Notes under the pieces: model-generated
The model's input: the letters and a program-made list of their open reading frames with translations, nothing else
The model's database searches: none
Told to the model about the DNA's origin: nothing
Part shown: piece by piece, positions 1-7,777 of the stretch
How the letters are laid out: the number at the start of each line of letters is the position of its first letter
How positions within the stretch are numbered: the first letter of the stretch is position 1
Position numbers and translations under genes: made by a program
NCBI GenBank assembly: GCA_964561145.1
Contig: CAZLNZ010000030.1
Location: 1 to 17,267, forward strand
Reading direction: 5' to 3'
DNA from: RUG14300 sp964561145
Lineage (GTDB): Bacteria; Bacillota; Clostridia; Christensenellales; CAG-1252
Length of the DNA: 17,267 nucleotides

Positions 1-3
1 AGG

Positions 4-53
4 GTAAATTCCACCTCAAATTCCACTGTGGAATTTACTTTGGGAATTCACTT
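4..53. repeat. Cluster of alternating-orientation GTGGAATTT-like motifs with a 19-bp palindrome
   Basis: Four related 10-12 base units lie side by side upstream of the rpmH promoter: GTAAATTCCAC (about 5-15), AAATTCCAC (18-26), GTGGAATTTAC (28-38) and GGGAATTCAC (42-51). The middle two form a palindrome at 18-36 with 9-bp arms and one central base. The right part (31-50) recurs as an exact 20-base inverted copy at 12277-12296. Such a cluster could be operator-like or a small intergenic repeat element; the distant copy favours a dispersed repeat. No DnaA box (TTATNCACA) was seen here although rpmH usually lies near the origin. Confidence 0.5.
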
Positions 54-88
54 AATGTTGTGCAACGTATCAATTAGTTGAAAATTTG

Positions 89-117
89 TTGACTTATGGT
101 ATTTTGTATTATATAAT
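89..117 (+). promoter_or_regulatory. Sigma-A-type promoter for the rpmH operon
   Basis: A -35 box TTGACT (89-94) and a -10 box TATAAT (112-117) are separated by 17 bases, an ideal vegetative promoter. Transcription would start near 124, giving a leader of about 60 bases before rpmH. It is the only strong promoter seen upstream of the ten-gene cluster, so it probably drives most of it. Confidence 0.85.
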
Positions 118-121
118 ATTT

Positions 122-150
122 GAGCTACCCTCGTAAAGAGGGCTAGTTTT
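122..150 (+). other. Hairpin followed by a short T run in the rpmH leader
   Basis: CCCTC (128-132) pairs with GAGGG (138-142) around a GTAAA loop. CTA (125-127) pairs with TAG (144-146) with C143 bulged, and TTTT follows at 147-150. This resembles a weak intrinsic terminator or attenuator in the leader just after the predicted start site. It could equally be a 5' stabilising hairpin. Function is inferred only from shape. Confidence 0.35.
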
Positions 151-182
151 AACTTGAATTATTACAAAGTGAGGATATATAT

Positions 183-323
183 ATGTCAATGTTTAGAACT
201 TATCAACCTAAGAAAAGACACCGTAGTATGGTACACGGCTTCCGTGCTAGAATGGCTACAAAAGGCGGAAGAAATGTTTTAGCCAGAAGACGTGCTAAGG
301 GCAGAAAGAAACTTTCCGCATAG
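183..323 (+). CDS. rpmH: 50S ribosomal protein L34
   Basis: This 46-residue, highly basic protein is the large-subunit ribosomal protein L34, which sits in 23S rRNA. The family signature is plain: RTYQPKKRHRS near the N-terminus, then VHGFRARM, then NVLARRRAKGRKKLSA at the end. The ATG at 183 has a GAGG ribosome binding site at 171-174 with 8-base spacing. A second ATG at 189 would give the classical 44 residues, but its spacing is 14 bases, so 183 is preferred. It is the first gene of the operon and rnpA follows after only 3 bases, the near-universal bacterial arrangement next to the replication origin. Confidence 0.96.
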   Translation: MSMFRTYQPKKRHRSMVHGFRARMATKGGRNVLARRRAKGRKKLSA

Positions 324-326
324 TAA

Positions 327-665
327 ATGCAAAAGCAATATCGTCTAACTAATTCGCGTAGCTTCGATTATATTTATAGGAGAGGCAAAAGCGTTAGTGA
401 CGATTATCTTTCATTAATAACTCTTGCCGGCAAATATCCCAATCTCAAAGTTGGCTTTGTTACAGGAAAAAAAGTCGGCAAAAGCGTTGTGAGAAATAAA
501 GTCAGACGCCGTATGAGGGAAGCCTTTCGTAAAGTTCTTGGAAACGTCGAAGGGTTTACCTCTTATATATTTGTAGCCAAATCTAAGGCTAGTACTGCGG
601 ATTTTGAGCAAATATGTACATCTGTCAATAGCTTATTGCGTAAAGCGGGCAAGCTTAAGGAATGA
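327..665 (+). CDS. rnpA: Ribonuclease P protein component
   Basis: RnpA is the basic protein cofactor of RNase P, which trims the 5' leader from precursor tRNAs. The 112-residue product has the expected length. It carries the family RNR core VVRNKVRRRMREAFR at about residues 54-68, preceded by the aromatic N-terminal segment SFDYIYRRGKS that contributes to the pre-tRNA leader cleft. It starts 3 bases after rpmH and has no strong ribosome binding site of its own, so translation is probably coupled to rpmH. Its stop overlaps the start of yidD in an ATGA arrangement. Nothing about the sequence is unusual. Confidence 0.96.
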   Translation: MQKQYRLTNSRSFDYIYRRGKSVSDDYLSLITLAGKYPNLKVGFVTGKKVGKSVVRNKVRRRMREAFRKVLGNVEGFTSYIFVAKSKASTADFEQICTSVNSLLRKAGKLKE

Positions 666-904
666 AACGAGTAGCATTTTTTCTTTTAAGATTCTATAAG
701 AAGTACATTTCGCCTGCTTTGCCTTCTACTTGTATTTACGTTCCGACCTGTTCTTCGTACACGTACCAAGCTATAGATAAGTACGGCTTCTTTATAGGGT
801 GCTTTTTAGGCGGTCTTAGAATTCTAAGATGCAATCCCTTTGCCAAGGGTGGCTTCGACCCCGTTAGAGAGAATTATAGAGGAAAGGCCAAATGGTTAAT
901 TTGA
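662..904 (+). CDS. yidD: Membrane protein insertion efficiency factor YidD
   Basis: YidD is a small membrane-associated protein that helps YidC-dependent insertion of inner membrane proteins. The 80-residue product shows the family pattern: an N-terminal hydrophobic/basic helix with FYKKYISP, then the cysteine motif PTCSSYTYQAIDKYG, then GGLRILRCNPFAKGGFDPV. The start codon overlaps the rnpA stop by four bases (ATGA). The 3' end overlaps yidC by 13 bases, so the three proteins should be made in step. Length and motifs are standard, and the assignment rests on motif recognition plus the conserved neighbourhood. Confidence 0.95.
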   Translation: MKRVAFFLLRFYKKYISPALPSTCIYVPTCSSYTYQAIDKYGFFIGCFLGGLRILRCNPFAKGGFDPVRENYRGKAKWLI

Positions 905-2076
905 ATCAACTTTTTTTATCCGCTCCCGAATTAACAAATATTATCGGAAAGCTGATTTATTGGATGTATCAAGGCATCGGTAGCTTCGGTTGGACCGTTG
1001 TCGTTTTTACGATTTGTTTGAAGCTAATCGTGTCTCCTTTTGATATTTGGCAGAAAATCGCTACCAGAAAGAATAATATTGCACAAAAGGCGATGCAACC
1101 TGAGCTCGAAAGAATACAAAAGGCATATGCTTCCAACCCTCAGGTATTGCAACAAAAGCAAATGGGCTTGTATAAAGCATATGGCTACAGTATGACTGGT
1201 GCATGTTTGCCGAGCATATTAACGCTTGTTATTTTCTTTGTAGTATTTTCAGGTTTTAATGCTGCAGTAAAATATGAGAACCAAACTATAGTATACGATT
1301 TAACCCTTTCATATCAAGAATTGATAATTGATACCGGGTTGATTGACGGAGATGTTGACAAGCTTTATGAGGCAGACAATGAAAGTGCACTCCAAACCAT
1401 AAGAGATATTTATGGAATTAACATCGAGGACTATAAGGTTGACGGCGTCTATACTTCCGAAAAGGTTGATGAATTGATCGATGCTATAATGCTTTCCGCA
1501 TATGAAGATCACTCAGTTAACGAAAAGGGAGTAAATAAGTGGAAATGGCTATGGGTCGACAATGTGTTTATGCCTGACTCGGGTGCGGATGTTGTTCCTT
1601 CTTTGGAAACCTATGTAGGCTCAGGTTTGGGTAAATTGAATTCGACACTTCCCGATTCGAACTTTAGAATTAGAGCAAAATATAACGGTAATGTATATGA
1701 TGCGTTATTAGGACCTGCTCAAGCAAAATATAACAAAACCAAAACTTTTGATGTTAAGAATTGGAACGGTTACTTTATTTTGCCTGTGTTGTCTATAGTG
1801 TTGTCCGTTATTTCCACATTGCTTATGAGGGGCTCGCAACCGCAACCGCAAACTCAAGGAAACGATGAGAACGCTCAAAATCAAGCGGCAATGAGTGCAA
1901 ATACAATGAAGATTATGAACTGGATCATGCCTTTGATGATAGGTGTATTCAGTATATTCTATAGTGCGGCATTTTCAATATATATGTTCTTCAACTCGCT
2001 AATATCGGTATCATTTAACTTGATATTCAATGCGGCAACAGCAAAGAAGGACAGAGAGTTAGGATTAAGAAAATAA
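892..2076 (+). CDS. yidC: Membrane protein insertase YidC/Oxa1 family, with enlarged loop
   Basis: YidC inserts and folds membrane proteins, alone or with SecYEG. The 394-residue product has hydrophobic segments at about residues 33-50, 103-127, 293-312 and 341-381 (the last long enough for two helices). A basic cytoplasmic loop with QPELERIQKAY lies between the first two, as in SpoIIIJ-type proteins. Gram-positive YidC is usually around 260-290 residues. The excess lies between the second and third core helices (about 130-290), around the recognisable LWVDNVFMPDS segment. The groove residue that is Arg in many homologues is Lys44 here. No lipoprotein signal is visible. Ribosome binding site AGAGG precedes the ATG, which overlaps yidD. 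Confidence 0.93.
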   Translation: MVNLNQLFLSAPELTNIIGKLIYWMYQGIGSFGWTVVVFTICLKLIVSPFDIWQKIATRKNNIAQKAMQPELERIQKAYASNPQVLQQKQMGLYKAYGYSMTGACLPSILTLVIFFVVFSGFNAAVKYENQTIVYDLTLSYQELIIDTGLIDGDVDKLYEADNESALQTIRDIYGINIEDYKVDGVYTSEKVDELIDAIMLSAYEDHSVNEKGVNKWKWLWVDNVFMPDSGADVVPSLETYVGSGLGKLNSTLPDSNFRIRAKYNGNVYDALLGPAQAKYNKTKTFDVKNWNGYFILPVLSIVLSVISTLLMRGSQPQPQTQGNDENAQNQAAMSANTMKIMNWIMPLMIGVFSIFYSAAFSIYMFFNSLISVSFNLIFNAATAKKDRELGLRK

Positions 2077-2102
2077 GATTATTAAGTATAGAGGTTTAGA
2101 TT

Positions 2103-2786
2103 ATGGTATCCATAGAAAAGGAAGCTAAAAACGTTGAAGCGGCTATTGCTCTAGGCTTAGAACAGCTCGACGTTGAAAGGGACGAAGTAGATATAGAAGT
2201 TCTTAAGGAGGGCGGAATATTCTCAAAAGCAAGAGTACGCTTGACCTTAAAAAAGACCAGAAGAGACGAGCTTTGCGAATATATTCAAGGTATCCTTGAT
2301 CGCATGGGAATCGATTGTACTGTGGACGTTGCCGAAAGCGAAAAGGGTTTTGAGGCTGTTATCAGCGGAAAGGACAGTGCTATAGCTATCGGACACAGAG
2401 GAGAGGTATTGGATGCATTGCAATATCTTGCCACCATTTTCCTCAATAAACAGGACAATGATTATACAAGACTTTCCCTTGATGTTGAGGGATATAGAGA
2501 ACGTAGAAAAACCACCCTTATCTCGCTTGCGAAGAGATTAGCGGACAAAGCAGATAGATTAGGTACACCTGTCGATTTGGAGCCAATGACAACGGTGGAT
2601 CGTAAGATAATCCACGAAGCACTATCTGGGGACGAAAGGGTTACAACAGAATCCAAGGGCGATGAGCCTAATCGTTATGTTAGCATTGTCCCTGTAGAAA
2701 AAGCACCTACCTATGGTACTAGCAAGGCATTTAAAACCTCGGGAACGAAAACTCGTAGCTTTGGAGCAAAGAAGAGAAGATTTTAA
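2103..2786 (+). CDS. khpB: RNA-binding protein Jag/KhpB (Jag-N, KH and R3H domains)
   Basis: KhpB (also Jag or EloR) is an RNA-binding protein that acts with KhpA and, in studied Gram-positive bacteria, links RNA regulation to cell elongation. The 227-residue product has three parts. A Jag-N domain covers about 1-50 (EVLKEGGIFSKARVRL), and a KH domain covers about 60-130 with the GxxG loop GHRG at 97-100. An R3H domain covers about 131-197, with PMTTVDRKIIH (Arg167, His171) and GDEPNRYVSIVP. The tail of about 30 residues is rich in Lys, Arg, Ser and Thr. It follows yidC by 26 bases with GAGG upstream, and the yidC-jag pair is conserved across Firmicutes. Confidence 0.94.
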   Translation: MVSIEKEAKNVEAAIALGLEQLDVERDEVDIEVLKEGGIFSKARVRLTLKKTRRDELCEYIQGILDRMGIDCTVDVAESEKGFEAVISGKDSAIAIGHRGEVLDALQYLATIFLNKQDNDYTRLSLDVEGYRERRKTTLISLAKRLADKADRLGTPVDLEPMTTVDRKIIHEALSGDERVTTESKGDEPNRYVSIVPVEKAPTYGTSKAFKTSGTKTRSFGAKKRRF

Positions 2787-2812
2787 GCTTTACCGCTGAG
2801 CCTTAAGGATTT

Positions 2813-4114
2813 ATGAGTATCATCACAGGTATTTCAACAGCTATTGGAAGCGGAGCTATCAGCATAGTGCGTATCTCCGGAAATGGAGCGCTCGAGTTGG
2901 CGCTCCGCTTTTTTACGTGTAAAAGAATGCCCGTTGAGCCCGTTCCCAATATGATGTACCTTGGAAGTTTTAGAGGTAACGGTTTTATGGACAAGTGTAT
3001 GCTTGTTTACTTTAAAGCACCTCGTTCCTATACCGGAGAGGACATGGTTGAATTTCATCTCCACGGAGGAGTATATCTTACGCAAAGCGTTTTAAGAACT
3101 CTTATAGAAAATGGTGCGAAGCTTGCCGACAGAGGTGAGTTTACAAAGCGTGCCTTCTTTAATAATAAGCTTTCACTTGATGAGGCAGAAGGGGTTTTGG
3201 GAATTATCGAGGCGGAGAGTCAAGCAGAAATTACTGCTTCATACAGTCTTATAAAGGGTAAACTGTCAAAAAAACTCGAGCAGGTTACAGAGGACTTAAC
3301 AAATTTGATAGTGTTTATTGAAGCTAATATTGATTTTCCCGAAGAAATGGAAGACGAGGAGTTTAGGATTCCTGAAACTATTGAAAGGGTAATGAATTCG
3401 CTTTACGGATTGATTAAGACATCGACGCAAGGTCGTCTTGTTCGTAATGGCATTTCAGTGGCGATAGCGGGAAAACCAAATGCGGGAAAGTCATCTTTGC
3501 TCAACGCTTTTTTGAGAGAGGATAGGGCGATAGTAACGGATATCCCGGGTACGACAAGAGATACAATCAGCGAAAGCTTGGTTCACAACGGAATAAGGAT
3601 TAATCTTTTAGATACGGCAGGCATAAGAGAAAGCAATGATAAAGTAGAGCGTATCGGTGTAGAGCGTAGTCTTAAGGCAATCGAGGGTGCCGATGTCGTT
3701 ATTTATTTACTAGCCCCCGAAGATGATGAAAGAGATATAGAGTTAACAAAATCTGCAAAGGGAAAAGTTATTATCGTCAACAGTAAAAAGGATTTATTGT
3801 TAAGAGACAACGGTTATCCGTCGATTTCTTCAAAAACCAATGAGGGAGTAGAAGAGCTTTTGGACTTAATCGCAAAGGAGGCGGGAAGTCAAAGTCAGTA
3901 CGGAGAACTTTTGACTTTAGATCGTCACATAGATGCCGTTAATAGGGCATATGAGGCGATGTTGAGTGCCTCTAACGAGCTTAATACGACAAGCCTGGAT
4001 TGTTTGCTTATAGACCTACATACGGCTTATTCTGCACTTATGGAAATAGATGGCGGTACAGCAACCGAACAAGTAATCAATGAAATCTTTTCGAGATTTT
4101 GCGTGGGTAAATAA
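2813..4114 (+). CDS. mnmE: tRNA uridine-5-carboxymethylaminomethyl modification GTPase MnmE
   Basis: MnmE, with MnmG, installs the (carboxymethyl)aminomethyl group on wobble uridine 34 of several tRNAs. The 433-residue product has the N-terminal folate-binding domain (GSGAISIVRISG, YTGEDMVEFHLHGG), the helical domain, an inserted G domain and the terminal FCVGK motif with the catalytic Cys430. G1 is GKPNAGKS (220-227, with the potassium-coordinating Asn223), the switch region is DIPGTTRD, and G3 is DTAG (267-270). The G4 motif, normally NKxD, reads SKKD at 324-327. Ribosome binding site AAGGA lies upstream. The stop shares one base with the mnmG start, so translation is probably coupled. Confidence 0.96.
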   Translation: MSIITGISTAIGSGAISIVRISGNGALELALRFFTCKRMPVEPVPNMMYLGSFRGNGFMDKCMLVYFKAPRSYTGEDMVEFHLHGGVYLTQSVLRTLIENGAKLADRGEFTKRAFFNNKLSLDEAEGVLGIIEAESQAEITASYSLIKGKLSKKLEQVTEDLTNLIVFIEANIDFPEEMEDEEFRIPETIERVMNSLYGLIKTSTQGRLVRNGISVAIAGKPNAGKSSLLNAFLREDRAIVTDIPGTTRDTISESLVHNGIRINLLDTAGIRESNDKVERIGVERSLKAIEGADVVIYLLAPEDDERDIELTKSAKGKVIIVNSKKDLLLRDNGYPSISSKTNEGVEELLDLIAKEAGSQSQYGELLTLDRHIDAVNRAYEAMLSASNELNTTSLDCLLIDLHTAYSALMEIDGGTATEQVINEIFSRFCVGK

Positions 4115-5970
4115 TGAAAACAGCTTATGATGCAATTGTAATAGGCGGAGGACACGCCGGCGTAGAGGCAAGCTTAGCTCTTGCAAGGTTGGGAAAATCC
4201 ACCCTTCTTTTGGTAACACAAATAGAAACACTGGCATATATGCCTTGTAATCCTCATATCGGCGGCACCGGGAAAGGACATTTGGTTAGAGAAATCGATG
4301 CATTGGGCGGACAAATGGGACTTACTGCAGATGAAAGTTTACTGCAAATTAAAATGTTGAATTCCGCCAAGGGACCGGCTGTACAAAGCTTAAGAGGTCA
4401 AGCCGACAAAAATGCCTACCATGAGAATATGCTACGGGTTATAAAAGAGGAAAACAACCTTGATTTATCTGTAGAGGAAGCAATAGATTTATTGGTTGAC
4501 GATGGAAAGGTGAGCGGTGTTAAAACTGTTGATAATACATATTATACAAGGTCGGTAGTTATTGCCTCCGGTGTTTATCTTAATTCACGTATCATTCGGG
4601 GAGAGGAAAGCTATAATGAAGGACCTTCTTCCTACAAAAGTGCTACCTTGTTATCCGATTGTTTAATAAGACTCGGATTAAAATTGCGAAGGTTTAAAAC
4701 GGGTACTCCCGCCAGAATTTATACCGATAGCATTGACTTTTCCGTTATGGAAAAGGAGGAAGGCGAGGAGGGAATCTATAGTTTCTCCTTCTTGACAAAG
4801 GAACATTTGACAAAACAACTTCCTTGTTATCTAACCTATACTAATGAGGAAACACATAGAATTATTAGAGAGAATATTTCCCGAGCACCCATGTACAATG
4901 GTGCGATAAAGGGAACGGGACCTAGGTATTGTCCATCAATAGAGGATAAGGTTATGCGTTTCTACGATAAAACCAGACATCAAATATTCGTAGAGCCGGA
5001 AACCGCAGATTGCAAACTTATGTACATACAGGGCTTAAGTTCTTCGATGCCTCGTGACGTACAAGAGCAAATGTACCACTCTGTAAAGGGGTTGGAGAAT
5101 GCGAGGTTCGCAAAATACGCTTATGCCATCGAATATGACTGCCTCGACCCTTTGGAATTGACGTTATCCTTAGAAACCAAAAAGGTCAAAGGACTTTTCT
5201 CTGCAGGACAAATTAACGGAAGTAGCGGCTATGAAGAGGCGGCGGCTCAGGGTTTGATCGCAGGAATAAATGCATCTAGGTATATTGACGGCTTAAAGCC
5301 TTTGGTTTTATCTAGAAGTCAAGCTTACATCGGAGTACTGATTGACGATCTTGTTACAAGAGGAACCAACGAACCTTATCGAATGATGACAGCAAGAGCG
5401 GAGTATAGACTTACCTTAAGACAAGATAATGCAGATAGACGTTTAACCGAGATTGGTCACAAGATGGGTCTTGTCTCAGATTATAGATACTCACAATTTA
5501 TCGCAAAGCAAGAAGAGTGGAAAAGGGTTTATGATTTGTTGCATTCCTTGACAGTATCCAAGGATATCGCATCTCCCATCGTTGTTCGTGGCGGAGAACA
5601 GCCCTTGAAAGGTGGAATACGTGCAAGCGAATTGTTAAAGCACAATGGTGTAACCTATCGTGATTTGCTCTCTCTTCCCGAGCTTGACGGAATAGATGAA
5701 AATATTTTGCGAGAAGTTGCAATTGAAATCAAGTATTCCGGATATCTTAAAAAAGAAGCCACGCTGATTAAAGAACAAGAGGATATGGAGAATACTATCA
5801 TTCCCGAGAATATTAACTACAACGAGATAATTAACCTGCGTCTTGAGGCAAGGCAAAAGTTGACCGCCGTTCGACCGACTACATTGGGACAGGCCGGAAG
5901 AATTAGCGGGGTAAGTCCTGCAGATATAAGTGTACTTATTGTGGCTATACTTAAAATGAGAGGTAATTAA
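4114..5970 (+). CDS. mnmG: tRNA uridine-5-carboxymethylaminomethyl modification enzyme MnmG (GidA)
   Basis: MnmG is the FAD-dependent partner of MnmE in wobble-uridine modification. The 618-residue length is typical. The N-terminal dinucleotide fold reads IGGGHAGVEAS (10-20). The first conserved cysteine is Cys45 in CNPHIGGTGKGHLVRE and the second is Cys273 in GPRYCPSIEDKV. The C-terminal helical domain ends with RISGVSPADISVLIVAIL, the MnmE and tRNA interaction region. Its ATG overlaps the mnmE stop by one base and lacks a clear ribosome binding site, consistent with coupled synthesis of the two-protein complex. All expected motifs are intact. Confidence 0.97.
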   Translation: MKTAYDAIVIGGGHAGVEASLALARLGKSTLLLVTQIETLAYMPCNPHIGGTGKGHLVREIDALGGQMGLTADESLLQIKMLNSAKGPAVQSLRGQADKNAYHENMLRVIKEENNLDLSVEEAIDLLVDDGKVSGVKTVDNTYYTRSVVIASGVYLNSRIIRGEESYNEGPSSYKSATLLSDCLIRLGLKLRRFKTGTPARIYTDSIDFSVMEKEEGEEGIYSFSFLTKEHLTKQLPCYLTYTNEETHRIIRENISRAPMYNGAIKGTGPRYCPSIEDKVMRFYDKTRHQIFVEPETADCKLMYIQGLSSSMPRDVQEQMYHSVKGLENARFAKYAYAIEYDCLDPLELTLSLETKKVKGLFSAGQINGSSGYEEAAAQGLIAGINASRYIDGLKPLVLSRSQAYIGVLIDDLVTRGTNEPYRMMTARAEYRLTLRQDNADRRLTEIGHKMGLVSDYRYSQFIAKQEEWKRVYDLLHSLTVSKDIASPIVVRGGEQPLKGGIRASELLKHNGVTYRDLLSLPELDGIDENILREVAIEIKYSGYLKKEATLIKEQEDMENTIIPENINYNEIINLRLEARQKLTAVRPTTLGQAGRISGVSPADISVLIVAILKMRGN

Positions 5971-6654
5971 ATGAATCTTAATGACATCTTATTTCCATAC
6001 AATATAGTGCTTTCAGATGAAAACCTTCAAAAGTTAGATTCCTTTTATGATTTATTGACAGAAGGGAATAAGGTTATGAATCTTACCGCAATAACCGAAA
6101 GAGACGAGGTAACCGTTAAGCATTTTGCCGATAGCCTAATAGGACTTAGGTATATGCACGGGTCGGTATGTGATGTCGGTGCAGGTGCAGGATTTCCTTC
6201 GATTCCTTTGATTATTGCCAATCCCTCTCTGAGATTCACTCTTATAGATAGTTTGGCAAAAAGGATTAATTTTTTAAATAACGTTAAAGAAAAATTGGGG
6301 CTTAACTTTACTACGTTTCATATGAGAGCAGAGGACGCAGGGAGTGGTTCGCTTAGAGAAAGTTTTGATACCGTAACCGCAAGAGCTGTTGCGAGTTTAA
6401 ACACCTTGGTTGAATATTTACTTCCTCTTGTAAAGATAGGCGGCAGTGCTGTAATCTATAAAGCAAGTGACACCGAAGAGGAGCTTGAGGAGTCACAAAA
6501 GGCAATAGCCCTTTTAGGCGGCAAATTAAGGTCGGTGGACAAGTACTTTTTCGAGGGACAGGGGCGTTCAATTATTGTTATCGATAAAGTGGCTGCAACG
6601 CCTAAAAAGTACCCTAGAAGCGGTAATAAACCTCGCTTAAACCCTATTAAATAG
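5971..6654 (+). CDS. rsmG: 16S rRNA (guanine-N7) methyltransferase RsmG (GidB)
   Basis: RsmG methylates N7 of G527 in the 530 loop of 16S rRNA with S-adenosylmethionine. The 227-residue product shows the family opening NKVMNLTAITERDEV (33-47), HFADSL, and the SAM-binding motif CDVGAGAGFPSIPL (67-80). TLIDSLAKRINFL follows, then the TARAVASLNTLVEY segment. The ATG directly abuts the mnmG stop, with GAGAGG a few bases upstream. In Firmicutes rsmG commonly precedes chromosome-partition genes; here prfB follows instead. Confidence 0.96.
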   Translation: MNLNDILFPYNIVLSDENLQKLDSFYDLLTEGNKVMNLTAITERDEVTVKHFADSLIGLRYMHGSVCDVGAGAGFPSIPLIIANPSLRFTLIDSLAKRINFLNNVKEKLGLNFTTFHMRAEDAGSGSLRESFDTVTARAVASLNTLVEYLLPLVKIGGSAVIYKASDTEEELEESQKAIALLGGKLRSVDKYFFEGQGRSIIVIDKVAATPKKYPRSGNKPRLNPIK

Positions 6655-6672
6655 TTGATTGGAGAAAAGAGT

Positions 6673-7776
6673 ATGGAGCTTGAAGAATTGATTGTCGGAT
6701 ATAAAACCTTAATAAGCAATATAGAGGATATCGGTGATGCATTAAAGCTAGATTCCTTGAATGAGCGTTTGTCGGAGCTGGAGAGCATTCAGCATTCCGA
6801 AGATTTTTGGAGTGATATGAAGAGAGCGACAGCGGTTTCTCAAGAGGCAAAACGTATTACCAATAAAATCGAAAACTATACTAAATTACTAGAGCAAGCC
6901 AAGGAGGGCTTAGAGCTTACCAAAATGGCATTAGAACTAGAGGAGATAGGGGAAATAGAAGGGCTTGAAAAAAGCTTGAAGGAATTATCCGAAAGAAAAG
7001 AGGAAATGCGACTTGCGACCTATCTTACAGGGGAATATGACGATTGTGATTGTATTCTCACCTTACATGCCGGTGCAGGTGGTACTGAGGCTCAAGACTG
7101 GGTTAGTATGCTTTTTAGGATGTATACCAGATATTCTGAAAAGAAGGGGTATAAGATGAAAACGATAGACCTACTCCCGGGAGAAGAGGCAGGGATTAAA
7201 AGCGTAACCTTTGAATTGAGCGGTGAGGGAATGCATATTTATGGGTATATGAAGGCGGAAAAGGGGGTTCATAGACTTGTTAGGATATCTCCTTTCGATG
7301 CGAACAGCAGAAGACATACCTCCTTCGCGTCCCTTGAAGTTATGCCGGTTATTCCCGACGACGGAGAGATTGAAATACGTCCCGAGGATTTGAAAATAGA
7401 TACTTATCGTTCATCCGGTGCCGGCGGACAGCATGTCAATCGTACAGATTCTGCAGTACGTATCACCCACATTCCTACCGGAATTATTACACAATGTCAA
7501 AACGAAAGAAGTCAGGTTCAGAACCGTGAAGTAGCAATGACAATGTTGAGGGCAAAACTTGCAGAAAAGAAGGAGCAGGAAAATCTTGAACGGGCAAACG
7601 AAATAAAGGGTAAGCTGAAAAAAATCGAATGGGGCAGCCAGATACGTTCTTATGTATTTTGTCCCTATACATTGGTTAAGGATCATAGAACCGGTTATGA
7701 AACCGGCAACGTTACGGCTGTAATGGATGGCGAACTTGAAGGCTTCATTACGGAGTATTTGAAACAATCGATATAA
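6673..7776 (+). CDS. prfB: Peptide chain release factor 2, without programmed frameshift
   Basis: RF2 terminates translation at UGA and UAA. The 367-residue product has the tripeptide anticodon SPF (about 206-208) in RISPFDANSRRHTSF. The universal GGQ motif (about 251-253) sits in SSGAGGQHVNRTDSAVRITHIPTG, and the CQNERSQVQNR segment follows. The ATG at 6673 is chosen because GGAG (6661-6664) lies 8 bases upstream; a TTG at 6655 in the same frame has no site. Many prfB genes need a +1 shift at an early CUU-UGA. Here the equivalent region (DIGDALKLDSLNERL) is continuous in frame with no UGA, so autoregulation by frameshifting is absent. Confidence 0.95.
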   Translation: MELEELIVGYKTLISNIEDIGDALKLDSLNERLSELESIQHSEDFWSDMKRATAVSQEAKRITNKIENYTKLLEQAKEGLELTKMALELEEIGEIEGLEKSLKELSERKEEMRLATYLTGEYDDCDCILTLHAGAGGTEAQDWVSMLFRMYTRYSEKKGYKMKTIDLLPGEEAGIKSVTFELSGEGMHIYGYMKAEKGVHRLVRISPFDANSRRHTSFASLEVMPVIPDDGEIEIRPEDLKIDTYRSSGAGGQHVNRTDSAVRITHIPTGIITQCQNERSQVQNREVAMTMLRAKLAEKKEQENLERANEIKGKLKKIEWGSQIRSYVFCPYTLVKDHRTGYETGNVTAVMDGELEGFITEYLKQSI

Positions 7777-7777
7777 A

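Noticed and set aside
1..182. Replication origin with DnaA boxes
   Set aside because: The rpmH neighbourhood suggests proximity to oriC, but no TTATNCACA-type boxes were found in the visible 182 bases.
6655..6672. TTG at 6655 as the prfB start
   Set aside because: It abuts the rsmG stop without a ribosome binding site, while GGAG at 6661 is ideally placed for the ATG at 6673.
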